Source of the DNA: Janthinobacterium rivuli
GTDB lineage: Bacteria > Pseudomonadota > Gammaproteobacteria > Burkholderiales > Burkholderiaceae_D
NCBI RefSeq assembly: GCF_029690045.1
Contig: NZ_CP121464.1
Coordinates: 1,240,001-1,304,000, forward strand
Reading direction: 5' to 3'
Length of the DNA stretch: 64,000 nt
Under the pieces are notes generated by a model that saw only the letters and a list, made by a program, of their open reading frames with translations, had not been told where the DNA came from and ran no database searches. Shown here one piece after another: positions 34,620 through 45,978 of this stretch (position 1 is its first letter; each line of letters starts with the position of its first letter). The position numbers and the translations under genes were made by a program.

Positions 34620-36533
34620 TCAGGCTTCAACCAGGAAACGGCTACGCATTTCCAGATGCAGGGCGTGGCAGAAGTGCGTGCAATACAACCAGAACGCACC
34701 GGCGTGATCGGCCTTGAAAGTGACCGACTTGGTTTCCTGCGGATTGACGATAAAGTTGATGTTGTAGGTCGGGATGGCGCAACCGTGGGTCAAATCTTCG
34801 ACCTTGTCGTAGTTGGTCAGGGTGAGCGTGACTTCATCGCCTTTTTTGACCTTGATGACCGGCATGCTGAACGCCGGCGCTTGCGACATCAGACGCACAT
34901 GCACCTTGTTGCCCTTGCGCTCGATGCCGGCGTTTTCCGGCGTGACGGCATTCGGGAAGTCGGTCATGGTGTGGATCTGGCGCGTCTTGACCACGTCGCG
35001 GCGCACGATAATGCCATCGTGCGGTTCCGGGTAGGCAGTGTGATCGGCTATCAGCTTCATGCTGGCGCCGCTGATGTCCACCAACTGTTCGGTTTCAGGA
35101 TGCAGCGGGCCGACTGGCAGGAAGCGGTCCTTGGAGAACTTGTTGCCGGAGTTGAGGTATTTGCCGTCAGCTTCCCTGGTCTCACCCATCGATGAGTAGT
35201 TATGGCCCGGCTGGTAGTGCACGTCCAGCTTCTCGATGATGACCTTGGCGTTTTTGTCGCCCTTGAACTGGGCAATGGCTGCATCCACATTCCATTTGAC
35301 GGCTTGGCTGTCGAGGAACAGCGAGGTATAGGCGTTGCCCCTGCCGTCGAAGGCGGTGTGCAGTGGGCCGAGGCCGATTTCCGGTTCGGCCACCACGGTG
35401 TCGCGCGGATCCTTGACGTTACCGTCGAACCACTGCAGCACCTTGCTCAATTCAATCACGGTGGCGGTCGGCGACAGCTTGCCGGAGCAGACGAAGTATT
35501 TTCCGTCCGGGCTGGCGTTGACGCCATGCGGGTTCTTGCTGACCGGGACGTACAGCGAGATCGCGCTTTTCGGATCGGCGTTGGCAGCCTTGCGGCCATC
35601 GACCACGGGGACCTTGGAACTGCCGATGGTGGTGAACTTGCCTGCCTTGACCAGGGCCTCGACGCGTTCGATATGCAGGAACACGCAGGCATCGCGCTCG
35701 GCCGCCATCATGCCGTTCAGGTCGGCGGCGTTTTCCACGTTGTACTGGTTGCAGGCGGCCAGCTTGCCGTCGTACGAGGTGGCGCACAGATCCATATTGC
35801 CGTCAACGCGCACCTGCCACATCACTTCCATGGTCTCTGCGCTGACGCAGCTGAACAACGCACCCCACTTGTCCGGATTGTCCAGGTCGCGGCCGTCGTT
35901 CGGCAGCGGGATATGGAATTCGGCGCCGCAGAACACGCGGGTGGTGTAGTCAATCTTCTGGTCGACCGGATCACGCTTGTCAGGGAACAGGCCGTGGAAG
36001 CCGGCCACATTCGGCAGTTCGGTGATCTTGTCGCATTCCATGGTGTCCATGCGGATGCGCGCCACGCGTGAATGCAGCTTGTCGTTGATGAACAGCCAGC
36101 GGCCGTCATACGTGCCGTTCTTGTAGCTGCCGTGGACGTGGTGGGTGTCGCCGGTGATGTATTTCAGCGTACCGTCGGGCTTGGTGCCGATGATGGCTTT
36201 CGATTCATTGGTAATACCCCAGCCGACCATGCAATCGACGTTGAACACCGGGATGCGCTTGAGCGTGCGCCCGGAAGGCAGGCCGAGCACCCGCGCTTCG
36301 CCCGAATGGCCGGAACTGATGAAAGCATAGTAGTCGTCCAGCTGGCCCGGCGCGATCTCGGTGCCGTGGTGTGCGGCCGGTGCGGCAGCGCTCTTGCCGC
36401 CGGCGGCAGCTTCCTCCTTGCAGCCGGCCAGGCCCAGCGTGACGCCTGCCAGGCCCAGTGCGGCGCTCTTGCCGAGAAAGCCGCGGCGGCTCGACGGCGT
36501 GTCGTTGGTGGTATCCATCTTCTTGCTGTCCAT
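34620..36533 (-). CDS. nosZ: Nitrous oxide reductase NosZ (clade I, Tat-exported)
   Basis: NosZ reduces N2O to N2 in the periplasm. This 637-residue protein starts with a twin-arginine signal (SSRRGFLGKSAAL, Arg16-Arg17), which marks the clade I, Tat-dependent type. The beta-propeller CuZ ligands include the GDTHHVHGSYKNG segment. The C-terminal cupredoxin domain has the CuA motif CTHFCHALHLEM, with HGCAIPTYNIN upstream. The length is normal. It is the first gene of the module, ahead of nosR, whereas many clusters have nosR first. An FNR-type box and a -10 element lie upstream. Confidence 0.97.
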   Translation of the reverse strand: MDSKKMDTTNDTPSSRRGFLGKSAALGLAGVTLGLAGCKEEAAAGGKSAAAPAAHHGTEIAPGQLDDYYAFISSGHSGEARVLGLPSGRTLKRIPVFNVDCMVGWGITNESKAIIGTKPDGTLKYITGDTHHVHGSYKNGTYDGRWLFINDKLHSRVARIRMDTMECDKITELPNVAGFHGLFPDKRDPVDQKIDYTTRVFCGAEFHIPLPNDGRDLDNPDKWGALFSCVSAETMEVMWQVRVDGNMDLCATSYDGKLAACNQYNVENAADLNGMMAAERDACVFLHIERVEALVKAGKFTTIGSSKVPVVDGRKAANADPKSAISLYVPVSKNPHGVNASPDGKYFVCSGKLSPTATVIELSKVLQWFDGNVKDPRDTVVAEPEIGLGPLHTAFDGRGNAYTSLFLDSQAVKWNVDAAIAQFKGDKNAKVIIEKLDVHYQPGHNYSSMGETREADGKYLNSGNKFSKDRFLPVGPLHPETEQLVDISGASMKLIADHTAYPEPHDGIIVRRDVVKTRQIHTMTDFPNAVTPENAGIERKGNKVHVRLMSQAPAFSMPVIKVKKGDEVTLTLTNYDKVEDLTHGCAIPTYNINFIVNPQETKSVTFKADHAGAFWLYCTHFCHALHLEMRSRFLVEA

Positions 36534-36569
36534 CTCTCGTTCTCCATCGTTGCAAAATTATAAACAGAC

Positions 36570-36610
36570 ATTTTACATACATCTTTTAAAAAAACGATGA
36601 TGTGGATCAA
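36570..36610 (-). promoter_or_regulatory. FNR/ANR-type box and promoter of nosZ
   Basis: Read on the minus strand, TTGATCCACATCAT (36610 to 36597) matches the FNR consensus TTGATnnnnATCAA with one change. A TAAAAT -10 lies at 36575-36570, which puts the box centre near -41, the class II activator position. A second -10-like TATAAT lies at 36562-36557. Anaerobic activation by an FNR or DNR-type regulator is the likely reading. Confidence 0.7.
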
Positions 36611-36694
36611 GCATTTCAGGCACCGCCGCCGCGATTGCGGCGGTACTTGATCCAGGCACTGTTTTCGTCGTCGCCCCTGATGAGCTGGCCGGCT

Positions 36695-36703
36695 TGCTAT
36701 AAT
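36695..36703 (+). promoter_or_regulatory. Extended -10 promoter of the DMT transporter
   Basis: TGCTATAAT is a perfect extended -10 element. No good -35 is seen, which is usual with extended -10 promoters. The start point would be near 36710. Confidence 0.55.
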
Positions 36704-36725
36704 CAATCCCGGCAGCGCCTCCGCT

Positions 36726-37679
36726 GTGCTGGCTCCGGACGTCGCCATAATGACGTTCCCAGTGGTCCGCCCCGGGCCTGTCGTCAAGGAGCTTTCCCTG
36801 TCTTCTCGTCAAGAAAATCTGCACAGCATCTATGCGATGCTGATTGCGGTCGCCATGTTCTCGTGCATGGATACCGCCATGAAGCTGCTGTCTGCCCATT
36901 ATCCCGCCACGCAGGTCACGGCGATGCGCTCGCTCAGTTCGTTGCCACTGCTGTGCGGCTACATGCTGTACCGCGGTGCGTTCAAGGGCATCTTCCGCAT
37001 ACGCTGGCCTATGCACCTGTTGCGCGCCGCACTCGGCATCGCCATGCTGACCACCTTTGCCTTCGGGCTGAAGTCGCTGTCGCTGGCCGAGGCATATTCG
37101 ATCTTCTTCATCGCGCCGGCTTTGATCACGGCGCTGTCGGTGTGGGTGCTGAAGGAGCACGTGGGCCGCGGGCAGTGGGTGGCGATTGGCGTCGGCCTGC
37201 TGGGCGTGCTGGTGGTGCTGCGCCCCGAAGGCACCGGCTTCCTGTCGCTGGGCGGGCTGGCGATTCTGGTGGCAGCTGCCTGCTACGCCGTGTCGGCCAT
37301 CAGCGCGCGCGTGCTGGCGCGCACCGACAGCACCGAGGCGATGATGTTCTGGCTGCTGACGCTGATGTCGGTTGGCGCAGTAACGCTGGCGTGGCATATC
37401 TGGGTGCCTGTGCGTGCCGAACATGGCTCGATCTTGATGGTGCTGGCGCTGTCAGGCTTCTTCGGGCAGTTGGCGATTACCAAGGCCTTCAGCACCGGCA
37501 AGGCGTCAATCGTGGCGCCGTTCGAGTACACGGCGCTGGCCTGGGGCGTGGCGATAGACTGGCTGCTGTGGCAGGCGCTGCCGGATCGCTATACCTTGCT
37601 TGGCGCGGCGATCATTATCGCCAGCGGCATCTACCTGGTGCGGCGCGAGGCCGTGCATGTGGAAAGTGAGCATCCCTAG
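36726..37679 (+). CDS. EamA/DMT-superfamily transporter
   Basis: This integral membrane protein has about ten hydrophobic segments arranged as two EamA repeats (roughly residues 35-160 and 175-310). It is similar in layout to RarD/RhaT-like drug/metabolite transporters. The substrate is not known. The start is uncertain. ATG at 36726 and 36750 lack a ribosome site, while a good AAGGAG at 36786-36791 sits 6 bases before an in-frame CTG at 36798. With that start the protein would begin just before [15 protein letters not shown] and the first membrane segment. The gene is divergent from nosZ and 50 bases upstream of lpxC. Confidence 0.82.
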   Translation: MLAPDVAIMTFPVVRPGPVVKELSLSSRQENLHSIYAMLIAVAMFSCMDTAMKLLSAHYPATQVTAMRSLSSLPLLCGYMLYRGAFKGIFRIRWPMHLLRAALGIAMLTTFAFGLKSLSLAEAYSIFFIAPALITALSVWVLKEHVGRGQWVAIGVGLLGVLVVLRPEGTGFLSLGGLAILVAAACYAVSAISARVLARTDSTEAMMFWLLTLMSVGAVTLAWHIWVPVRAEHGSILMVLALSGFFGQLAITKAFSTGKASIVAPFEYTALAWGVAIDWLLWQALPDRYTLLGAAIIIASGIYLVRREAVHVESEHP

Positions 37680-37717
37680 CATTTCTTTGCCGGTCAGCAT
37701 TCCACGCCGCAACTGGA

Positions 37718-37723
37718 TATAAT
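37718..37723 (+). promoter_or_regulatory. TATAAT -10 element immediately before lpxC
   Basis: A consensus -10 lies only 6 bases before the lpxC ATG at 37730, so a transcript started here would begin at or next to the start codon. No -35 match is evident. Confidence 0.45.
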
Positions 37724-37729
37724 CGTGCC

Positions 37730-38665
37730 ATGTTAAAACAACGCACCATCAAACAACAGGTCCGCACCATCGGTGTCGGTTTGCACTCCGGCACCAAGGT
37801 CGAGCTGATCCTGCGTCCTGCCGCGATCGACACGGGCATCGTGTTTCGCCGCATCGACCTCGATCCCATCGTCGAGTTTCCCGCCAGCGCGATGGCCGTG
37901 GGCGATACGCGCATGGCTTCCGTGCTGATCAAGGATGGCGCCAGGGTGTCTACCGTGGAACATCTGATGTCGGCCGCGGCGGGCCTGGGCGTCGACAATA
38001 TGGTTATCGACGTGAATGCGGAAGAAATTCCCATCATGGACGGTTCCGCCTCGTCCTTCGTCTACCTGCTGCAGCAGGCTGGCGTGGAAGAGCAGTCGGC
38101 GCCGAAGAAATTCATCAAGGTCATCAAGCCCGTGGAAGTGCGTCACGGCAAGGGCGACGCGGAGAAATGGGCGCGTTTGTCGCCGTACGACGGCTTCAAG
38201 CTCGATTTTTTTATTGAATTCAACCATCCGGCCGTCGATGGCACGATGCAGCGCGCCTCGGTCGATTTTGGCGACGTGTCTTACGTGCACGACGTGGCGC
38301 GCGCACGCACCTTTGGTTTCATGCAGGACGTGGAAAGCTTGCGCGGCATGGGCCTGGCCCGTGGCGGTTCGCTGGAAAACGCCATCGTCATGGACGAGTA
38401 CCGCATCCTCAACGCCGACGGCTTGCGCTATGAAGACGAGTTCGTGCGCCACAAGATCCTCGACGCCATCGGCGACCTGTACCTGGTGGGCCACCCCTTG
38501 CTCGCGTACTACACGGCGCACAAGTCGGGCCACGCGCTGAACAACCAGCTGCTGCTGGCGCTGCTGGAGCAGCCCGATGCGTATGAAATCGTGTCGTTCG
38601 CCACGAACGAGGCGGCGCCGCAATCGTATTTGCGCCAGATGGAGCGCGAGTGGTCGCTGACGTAA
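37730..38665 (+). CDS. lpxC: UDP-3-O-acyl-GlcNAc deacetylase LpxC
   Basis: LpxC is the zinc enzyme that commits to lipid A synthesis. This 311-residue copy begins [21 protein letters not shown], matching the family N-terminus. It has STVEHLMSA (zinc His), [13 protein letters not shown] (zinc Asp region) and HKSGHALNN (zinc His and catalytic His). No ribosome binding site is visible upstream. The end is followed by a small repeat element at 38666-38702 and then the convergent dciA gene. In related genomes lpxC follows ftsZ closely; here about 12 kb lies between them. Confidence 0.97.
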   Translation: MLKQRTIKQQVRTIGVGLHSGTKVELILRPAAIDTGIVFRRIDLDPIVEFPASAMAVGDTRMASVLIKDGARVSTVEHLMSAAAGLGVDNMVIDVNAEEIPIMDGSASSFVYLLQQAGVEEQSAPKKFIKVIKPVEVRHGKGDAEKWARLSPYDGFKLDFFIEFNHPAVDGTMQRASVDFGDVSYVHDVARARTFGFMQDVESLRGMGLARGGSLENAIVMDEYRILNADGLRYEDEFVRHKILDAIGDLYLVGHPLLAYYTAHKSGHALNNQLLLALLEQPDAYEIVSFATNEAAPQSYLRQMEREWSLT

Positions 38666-38702
38666 GTCGGATGAGCGGGGCGACGCCCCGCGTAATCCGT
38701 CC
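38666..38702. repeat. REP-like palindromic element, copy 1
   Basis: The core GTCGGATGAGCGGGGCGACG and the matching CCCCGCGTAATCCGTCC arm form an imperfect palindrome between the lpxC stop and the dciA stop. Its pattern (GTCGG.T.AGC, then GCGTAA.CCG.C) is shared with the element at 53626-53655, so both look like copies of a dispersed intergenic repeat. Confidence 0.6.
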
Positions 38703-38735
38703 TACCCGATATGCGTTAATTTAGCGCCGTTATTC

Positions 38736-39245
38736 TCAGTCCTTTGGTTCGCGGTGGTGGCGGACCATATTGCGCAGCGCCGCGATCAATTGCTCGTTCT
38801 GTTTCGACGCGGGCAGGGCCGTGCTCAGCTCTTCCAGGGCCGACATGGCTTTTTCCGGCAAGACCAGCGCCCGCGTATGCACGATGGGTGCGATGCTCTT
38901 GATGACTTGCACTTTCAGCTTGATGCCTGAAATCTGCCAGCCCTTTCTTTCCAGTTCCCCTTGCAGTTTCGGCAATTGCTGCTTGAGCTTGGCCGCGAGC
39001 GCCGCGTTCGGCGTGGCCAGCACCAGTTGGCCGCCCTCGAATTGCAGGATGTCGCAATGCTCGAACATGGCCGGCAAGGCCTTGGCGCAATCTTTTTGCA
39101 GGGCGGCCAGGCGCGTGACGGTGGGCATCAATGAGGCCATCGTGGCGTTGCCGCGCAGAAAATCGGTTGCGCCCGTGACGGCCGGGCCTGAACGGGCAAA
39201 GCCGTAGCCGCGGCGCGGCGCCGGAGAATAAGTGGGAGTTCGCAT
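38736..39245 (-). CDS. dciA: DciA-like DUF721 protein (replicative helicase loader)
   Basis: This 169-residue protein has the DUF721/DciA layout. A basic N-terminus (RRGYGFARSG) leads into a KH-like domain (LQKDCAKALPAMFEHCDILQFEGGQLVLATPNAALAAKLKQ, about residues 55-95). A charged C-terminal helix carries HHREPKD. DciA proteins help load the DnaB helicase in bacteria lacking DnaC. The start at 39245 is chosen because the upstream extension is low in family similarity and would narrow the secA promoter region. It is divergent from secA and convergent with lpxC, an arrangement common in this group. Confidence 0.8.
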   Translation of the reverse strand: MRTPTYSPAPRRGYGFARSGPAVTGATDFLRGNATMASLMPTVTRLAALQKDCAKALPAMFEHCDILQFEGGQLVLATPNAALAAKLKQQLPKLQGELERKGWQISGIKLKVQVIKSIAPIVHTRALVLPEKAMSALEELSTALPASKQNEQLIAALRNMVRHHREPKD

Positions 39246-39524
39246 GGCCGAAACATAGCACACTCGCCCGCGCATGACGAGTGCTGCGGCGGGTGCGGCG
39301 TGGGCGGGCGGGCCGTATTGCCTTACAGTATGGAAAATGTCCGCAATTTCTGCCATTTGTTTGTCATTAAGCTATTGTTATATGGCGCATTACCCCAACC
39401 ATGTCGGGAACGCATGATAAAATCATCGTCTTTTGCCATAGTCGAACTCCGTGCGGTGACGCGATTACTCCCTCGTTGTTCCCTACCGAGCTTTTTTTAA
39501 CGGCGTTTTTTCAAGAATTCAAGC

Positions 39525-42293
<2,769 letters not shown>

Positions 42294-42315
42294 AGCCGGT
42301 TTGACAGCTTGAGCA

Positions 42316-42344
42316 AAAACGGAGACCGCGGTCTCCGTTTTTTT
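42316..42344 (+). terminator. Intrinsic terminator of secA
   Basis: AAAACGGAGACC and GGTCTCCGTTTT form a perfect 12-bp stem with a GC centre and a following T-run, about 25 bases after the secA stop. Confidence 0.88.
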
Positions 42345-42448
42345 ATGCCGTTTCAATTGACGCGCGCGCATCTGTCGGTACGCATGTTCACCGGCGCCGC
42401 GAAGGCGCTACAATAGCGCTTCCATTTTCCCTCGCAGAAGAACTCACC

Positions 42449-43687
42449 ATGGCCGTCAATTCTCCCAAGCCCGTCGCCGCCGACTTGAAAGCCGTCGCCG
42501 GCATTGAAATCGGTGTTGCCGAAGCCGGCATCAAGAAACCCAACCGCAAGGATTTGCTGGTATTGAAACTGGCGCCGACGGCCACCGTGGCCGGCGTGTT
42601 CACCTTGAACCGCTTTTGCGCCGCGCCCGTGCAAATTTCGAAAGCCAACCTGGCGGCAGTGACGGCCGGCGCCGCGCCTATCCGCGCGCTGCTGGTCAAT
42701 ACGGGCAACGCGAATGCGGGCACGGGCGAATCGGGCCTGGCCGACGCGCAGGCCAGCTGCGCCGCGCTGGCCGAGCTGCTGGGCTGCACGCCGCAGCAAA
42801 TCCTGCCGTTTTCCACGGGTGTGATCCTCGAACCTTTGCCGGTCCAGCGCCTGGTCGCCGGCTTGCCGCAAGCCGTGGCCGCGCTGACGTCGGACAACTG
42901 GTTCTCGGCCGCCGAAGCCATCATGACCACTGACACGCAGCCGAAAGCCGGCTCGCGCAGCGTCACCATCGGTGGCCACGCGGTGACCCTGACGGGCATC
43001 AGCAAGGGCGCCGGCATGATCAAGCCGAACATGGCCACCATGCTCGGTTTCCTCGCGTTTGACGCCACCGTGGCGCAACCGGTGCTGGACGAACTGGTGA
43101 AGCAGGCGGCCGACAAATCGTTCAACTGCATCACCATCGACGGCGACACCTCCACCAATGACTCGTTCATGCTGGTGGCCACGGGCGCCGGCAGCCTGGT
43201 CATCGATTCCATCGACTCGCCGCACTATGCGGCACTGGCGGCGGCCGTCACCGAACTGTCTACTTTTCTCGCACAAGCCATCGTGCGCGACGGCGAAGGC
43301 GCGACCAAATTCATGACGGTGACCGTGGAAGACGGCCGCAACGTGGAAGAGTGCCGCAAGATCGCCTATTCCATCGCCCATTCGCCACTGGTGAAGACGG
43401 CTTTCTTTGCCTCCGACCCGAACCTGGGCCGCATCCTGGCCGCCATCGGCTACGCGGGCGTGGACGACCTGGACGTGGGCCAGCTGAACCTGTACCTGGA
43501 CGACGTGTGGGTGGCCAAGAACGGCGGCCGCAACCCCGACTACCAGGAGCAGGATGGCCAGCGCGTGATGCAGCAAAGCGAAATCACCATCCGCGTCAAG
43601 CTGGCGCGCGGCGATGCCACGGCCACCCTGTGGACGTGCGACCTGTCGCATGACTACGTGTCGATCAACGCCGACTACCGCTCATGA
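42449..43687 (+). CDS. argJ: Bifunctional ornithine acetyltransferase / N-acetylglutamate synthase ArgJ
   Basis: ArgJ recycles the acetyl group in the arginine pathway. This 412-residue protein has the self-cleavage site in [13 protein letters not shown], where the Thr starts the beta chain and is the nucleophile. It also has [11 protein letters not shown] near the front and [11 protein letters not shown] in the second half. Its tail NADYRS matches family ends. The start follows AGAAGAACTCACC. The stop overlaps the next ATG (ATGA), so it is in an operon with the DUF815 ATPase and mutT. Confidence 0.96.
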   Translation: MAVNSPKPVAADLKAVAGIEIGVAEAGIKKPNRKDLLVLKLAPTATVAGVFTLNRFCAAPVQISKANLAAVTAGAAPIRALLVNTGNANAGTGESGLADAQASCAALAELLGCTPQQILPFSTGVILEPLPVQRLVAGLPQAVAALTSDNWFSAAEAIMTTDTQPKAGSRSVTIGGHAVTLTGISKGAGMIKPNMATMLGFLAFDATVAQPVLDELVKQAADKSFNCITIDGDTSTNDSFMLVATGAGSLVIDSIDSPHYAALAAAVTELSTFLAQAIVRDGEGATKFMTVTVEDGRNVEECRKIAYSIAHSPLVKTAFFASDPNLGRILAAIGYAGVDDLDVGQLNLYLDDVWVAKNGGRNPDYQEQDGQRVMQQSEITIRVKLARGDATATLWTCDLSHDYVSINADYRS

Positions 43688-44565
43688 CCAGTCTCGATCA
43701 ATTCCTGATCCGCACCGAGCGGGTGCTGGCGCGCCTCGAGTCGATCTTGCCGCCGACCTTGCCGGCCACCGACTGGAACAGCTTTGCCTTCCGCTGGCGC
43801 CGGCGCCAGGGCGCGCTGCCTTATTTGCAGGCCGTAGCCCACGTGTCGAACATCGCCTTGGATGACTTGCACAATATCGGCATGCAAAAGGCGCAGATCG
43901 AGCAGAACACGCGCCAGTTCGTCAGTAACCGTCCGGCCAACAACGTGCTGTTGACGGGCGCGCGCGGCACGGGCAAGTCCTCCTTGATCAAGGCTTGTCT
44001 GAACCAGTTCGCCGACCAGGGCTTGCGCCTGATCGAAGTGGACAAGGCGGACCTGGCCGACTTGCCCGACATCGTCGACCTGGTGGCGGCGCGCCCCGAA
44101 CGCTTCATCATCTTTTGTGACGACCTGTCGTTTGAAGAAGGCGAGAGCGGCTACAAGGCGCTGAAAGTGGCGCTCGACGGCAGCATCGCCGCGCAATCGG
44201 ACAATGTGCTGATCTACGCCACCTCGAACCGCCGTCACCTGATGCCGGAACGCATGTCGGACAACAGCAGCTACAAGACGGACGACGATGGCGATCTGCA
44301 TCCGGGCGAGACGGTGGAAGAGAAAATCTCGCTGTCTGAGCGCTTCGGCCTGTGGCTGTCGTTCTACCCGTTCAAGCAGGACGATTACCTTGATATCGCG
44401 GCGCACTGGCTCGCTTCGTTCGGCTGCACCCAGGAACAGATCGCGCAAGCGCGCGGCGACGCCCTGCGCTGGGCCTTGCAGCGCGGTTCGCGTTCGGGCC
44501 GTGTCGCTTGGCAATTCGCGCGCGATTATGCGGGGAAACTTCCTGCGGGAAAGATGCCGCAATGA
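43684..44565 (+). CDS. AAA-type ATPase of the DUF815 family
   Basis: This 293-residue cytosolic P-loop protein has Walker [11 protein letters not shown] (about residues 91-100), Walker [12 protein letters not shown], a sensor-1 type [15 protein letters not shown] and a late [15 protein letters not shown]. These are the hallmarks of DUF815. The cellular role is not known. Its position between argJ and mutT, with 4-base overlaps on both sides, is conserved in related bacteria and gives no clear clue. Confidence 0.88.
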   Translation: MTSLDQFLIRTERVLARLESILPPTLPATDWNSFAFRWRRRQGALPYLQAVAHVSNIALDDLHNIGMQKAQIEQNTRQFVSNRPANNVLLTGARGTGKSSLIKACLNQFADQGLRLIEVDKADLADLPDIVDLVAARPERFIIFCDDLSFEEGESGYKALKVALDGSIAAQSDNVLIYATSNRRHLMPERMSDNSSYKTDDDGDLHPGETVEEKISLSERFGLWLSFYPFKQDDYLDIAAHWLASFGCTQEQIAQARGDALRWALQRGSRSGRVAWQFARDYAGKLPAGKMPQ

Positions 44566-44984
44566 GCGACGTGAAAATCAAACCGGTGGACGTCGCCGTC
44601 GGCATCCTGATGAAGCCGAATGGCGACGTGCTGCTGGGCCAGCGCCCGGCCGGCAAGCCGTATGACGGCTATTGGGAGTTTCCTGGTGGTAAAGTCGAAC
44701 CGGGCGAAGCCATTTTTGATGCCTTGAAACGCGAGTTTGTCGAGGAGCTGGGGCTGCATATCGACAGTGCCGAAGCCTGGTGCGGCGTCGAATATGTGTA
44801 TCCGCACGCCCATGTGCGCCTGCATTTCTACATCAGCCGCGAATGGCGGGGCGAGCCGCAAAGCCTGGAAGGGCAGGCGTTCGCCTGGCAGGGCACGGTC
44901 GGCGTGGAACCCCTGCTGCCGGCCACCATTCCCCTGCTGGAATGGTTGGATGAGGTACGCCGGGAATCCCTCTTGCCCGCCTGA
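44562..44984 (+). CDS. mutT: MutT-type NUDIX hydrolase (8-oxo-dGTPase like)
   Basis: This 140-residue NUDIX protein has the complete box GKVEPGEAIFDALKREFVEE in which Gly43, Glu49, Arg57, Glu58, Glu61 and Glu62 fit Gx5Ex7REUxEExGU. It has the MutT-like start VDVAVGILMKPNGDVLLGQRP. It most likely removes oxidised dGTP from the nucleotide pool. The ATG at 44562 overlaps the DUF815 stop. The longer frame to 44508 lies inside the upstream gene. Confidence 0.9.
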   Translation: MSDVKIKPVDVAVGILMKPNGDVLLGQRPAGKPYDGYWEFPGGKVEPGEAIFDALKREFVEELGLHIDSAEAWCGVEYVYPHAHVRLHFYISREWRGEPQSLEGQAFAWQGTVGVEPLLPATIPLLEWLDEVRRESLLPA

Positions 44985-45106
44985 TCCCCACACTTGTGCC
45001 AGCGGGCAGCAGCATGCTGCGTGCTGGCGCAAGCTTTCCTCTTACTTTCCTTGTATCGCGCGCGCTTTGCGCTACAGTGCTTTCATCACGCACAGGGGAG
45101 TCTCGC

Positions 45107-45316
45107 ATGCCGCTGACACTGACCTTTACCGATATCGATGAATTGCTGATCGCCGCCTTGCACAAGCGTGCCCGAGCGCATGGGCGCAGCATCGAGGACG
45201 AGCACCGCGACATCCTGCGCAGCGCCTTGCGGCCGTTGCCGAAGCGCCCGCTCGACGATATTTTGCGCAGCATGCCCGACGTGGGGCTGGATGCGGATTT
45301 CGAGCGCCGCTCCTGA
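45107..45316 (+). CDS. FitA/VapB-like ribbon-helix-helix antitoxin
   Basis: This 69-residue protein opens with a short beta strand (LTLTFTDIDE). Helices then match the RHH pattern of FitA-type antitoxins (LIAALHKRARAHGRSIEDEHRDILRSAL), and an acidic toxin-binding tail follows (DVGLDADFERRS). The start at 45107 has AGGGGAG 8 bases upstream. It lies 12 bases before a PIN-domain gene in the same direction, the usual layout of a VapBC/FitAB module. Confidence 0.78.
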   Translation: MPLTLTFTDIDELLIAALHKRARAHGRSIEDEHRDILRSALRPLPKRPLDDILRSMPDVGLDADFERRS

Positions 45317-45328
45317 ATCGCCACGCTG

Positions 45329-45745
45329 ATGCCCGGCTATCTGCTCGATGCCGATGTGATCGTTGCTGCGCGCAAGGGCGGCGCCGTGCCGGCGGGCGTG
45401 GCCGGTTTTTTTGAGCGGGTGGCGCCGGAGATGCGCTATGTGCCGGTGCAGGTGATCGCGCAATTGCGCGCAGGGATACAGTGCAGCTGGCGGCGCGAGG
45501 CGGCGCTGGAAGCACTGGCGCTGGAAGGCTGGCTGGAAGCCGTGCTGGCGGAATATGCGCCCCGTTTGCTGGAATTTGACCTCGATTGCGCGCTCGTGTG
45601 CGCGCGCCTGCATGGCCGTGGCCACGCGCACGGCGTCGATAGGCAGATCGCGGCGATGGGCATCGCCTATGGCTTGACGGTGGTTAGCGGCAGGCTCGAC
45701 AGTTTCGCGGCGCAAGGGCTGCGCCTGGAAAATCCGTTTATTTGA
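45329..45745 (+). CDS. PIN-domain protein, FitB/VapC-like, with altered catalytic residues
   Basis: This 138-residue protein fits the FitB/VapC fold from YLLDADVIVAA (Asp7 kept) to LTVVSGRLDSFAAQGLRLENPFI at the end. PIN ribonucleases need a set of acidic residues for metal. Asp104 (GVDRQIAA) is kept. The glutamate of the usual VAELRRGI motif is Gln45 here (VIAQLRAGI). The TRNxxDF motif reads SGRLDSF, so the final Asp is shifted or lost. It may therefore be a weak or inactive toxin, or an RNA-binding relic. It follows the antitoxin-like gene and ends just before convergent yacG. Confidence 0.75.
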   Translation: MPGYLLDADVIVAARKGGAVPAGVAGFFERVAPEMRYVPVQVIAQLRAGIQCSWRREAALEALALEGWLEAVLAEYAPRLLEFDLDCALVCARLHGRGHAHGVDRQIAAMGIAYGLTVVSGRLDSFAAQGLRLENPFI

Positions 45746-45768
45746 GGCTTATGGTGGCTTATTAGAGC

Positions 45769-45957
45769 TTACTGCGGCTTGTTGTCTTCGTCCGCGAGGG
45801 GATCTTCAAACGGGTCGGCGGCGGGGATCGTGTATTTCTCTTCGGCCCAGGCACCCAGGTCGATCTGCTTGCAGCGTTCCGAGCAGAAGGGGCGGAATTT
45901 GTTGGCTTCAGTCCATTCGACTTTGGCGGCACAGGTAGGGCAGTTAACAACGGTCAT
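45769..45957 (-). CDS. yacG: DNA gyrase inhibitor YacG
   Basis: This 62-residue zinc protein has the two cysteine pairs of YacG (CPTC near residue 6 and CSERC near 25-29), the [22 protein letters not shown] core and an acidic tail. In E. coli YacG binds GyrB and blocks gyrase. It follows zapD and coaE in the pilBCD-coaE-zapD-yacG order found across proteobacteria. Confidence 0.93.
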   Translation of the reverse strand: MTVVNCPTCAAKVEWTEANKFRPFCSERCKQIDLGAWAEEKYTIPAADPFEDPLADEDNKPQ

Positions 45958-45978
45958 GATGGGGCAAATAAGTAACAG

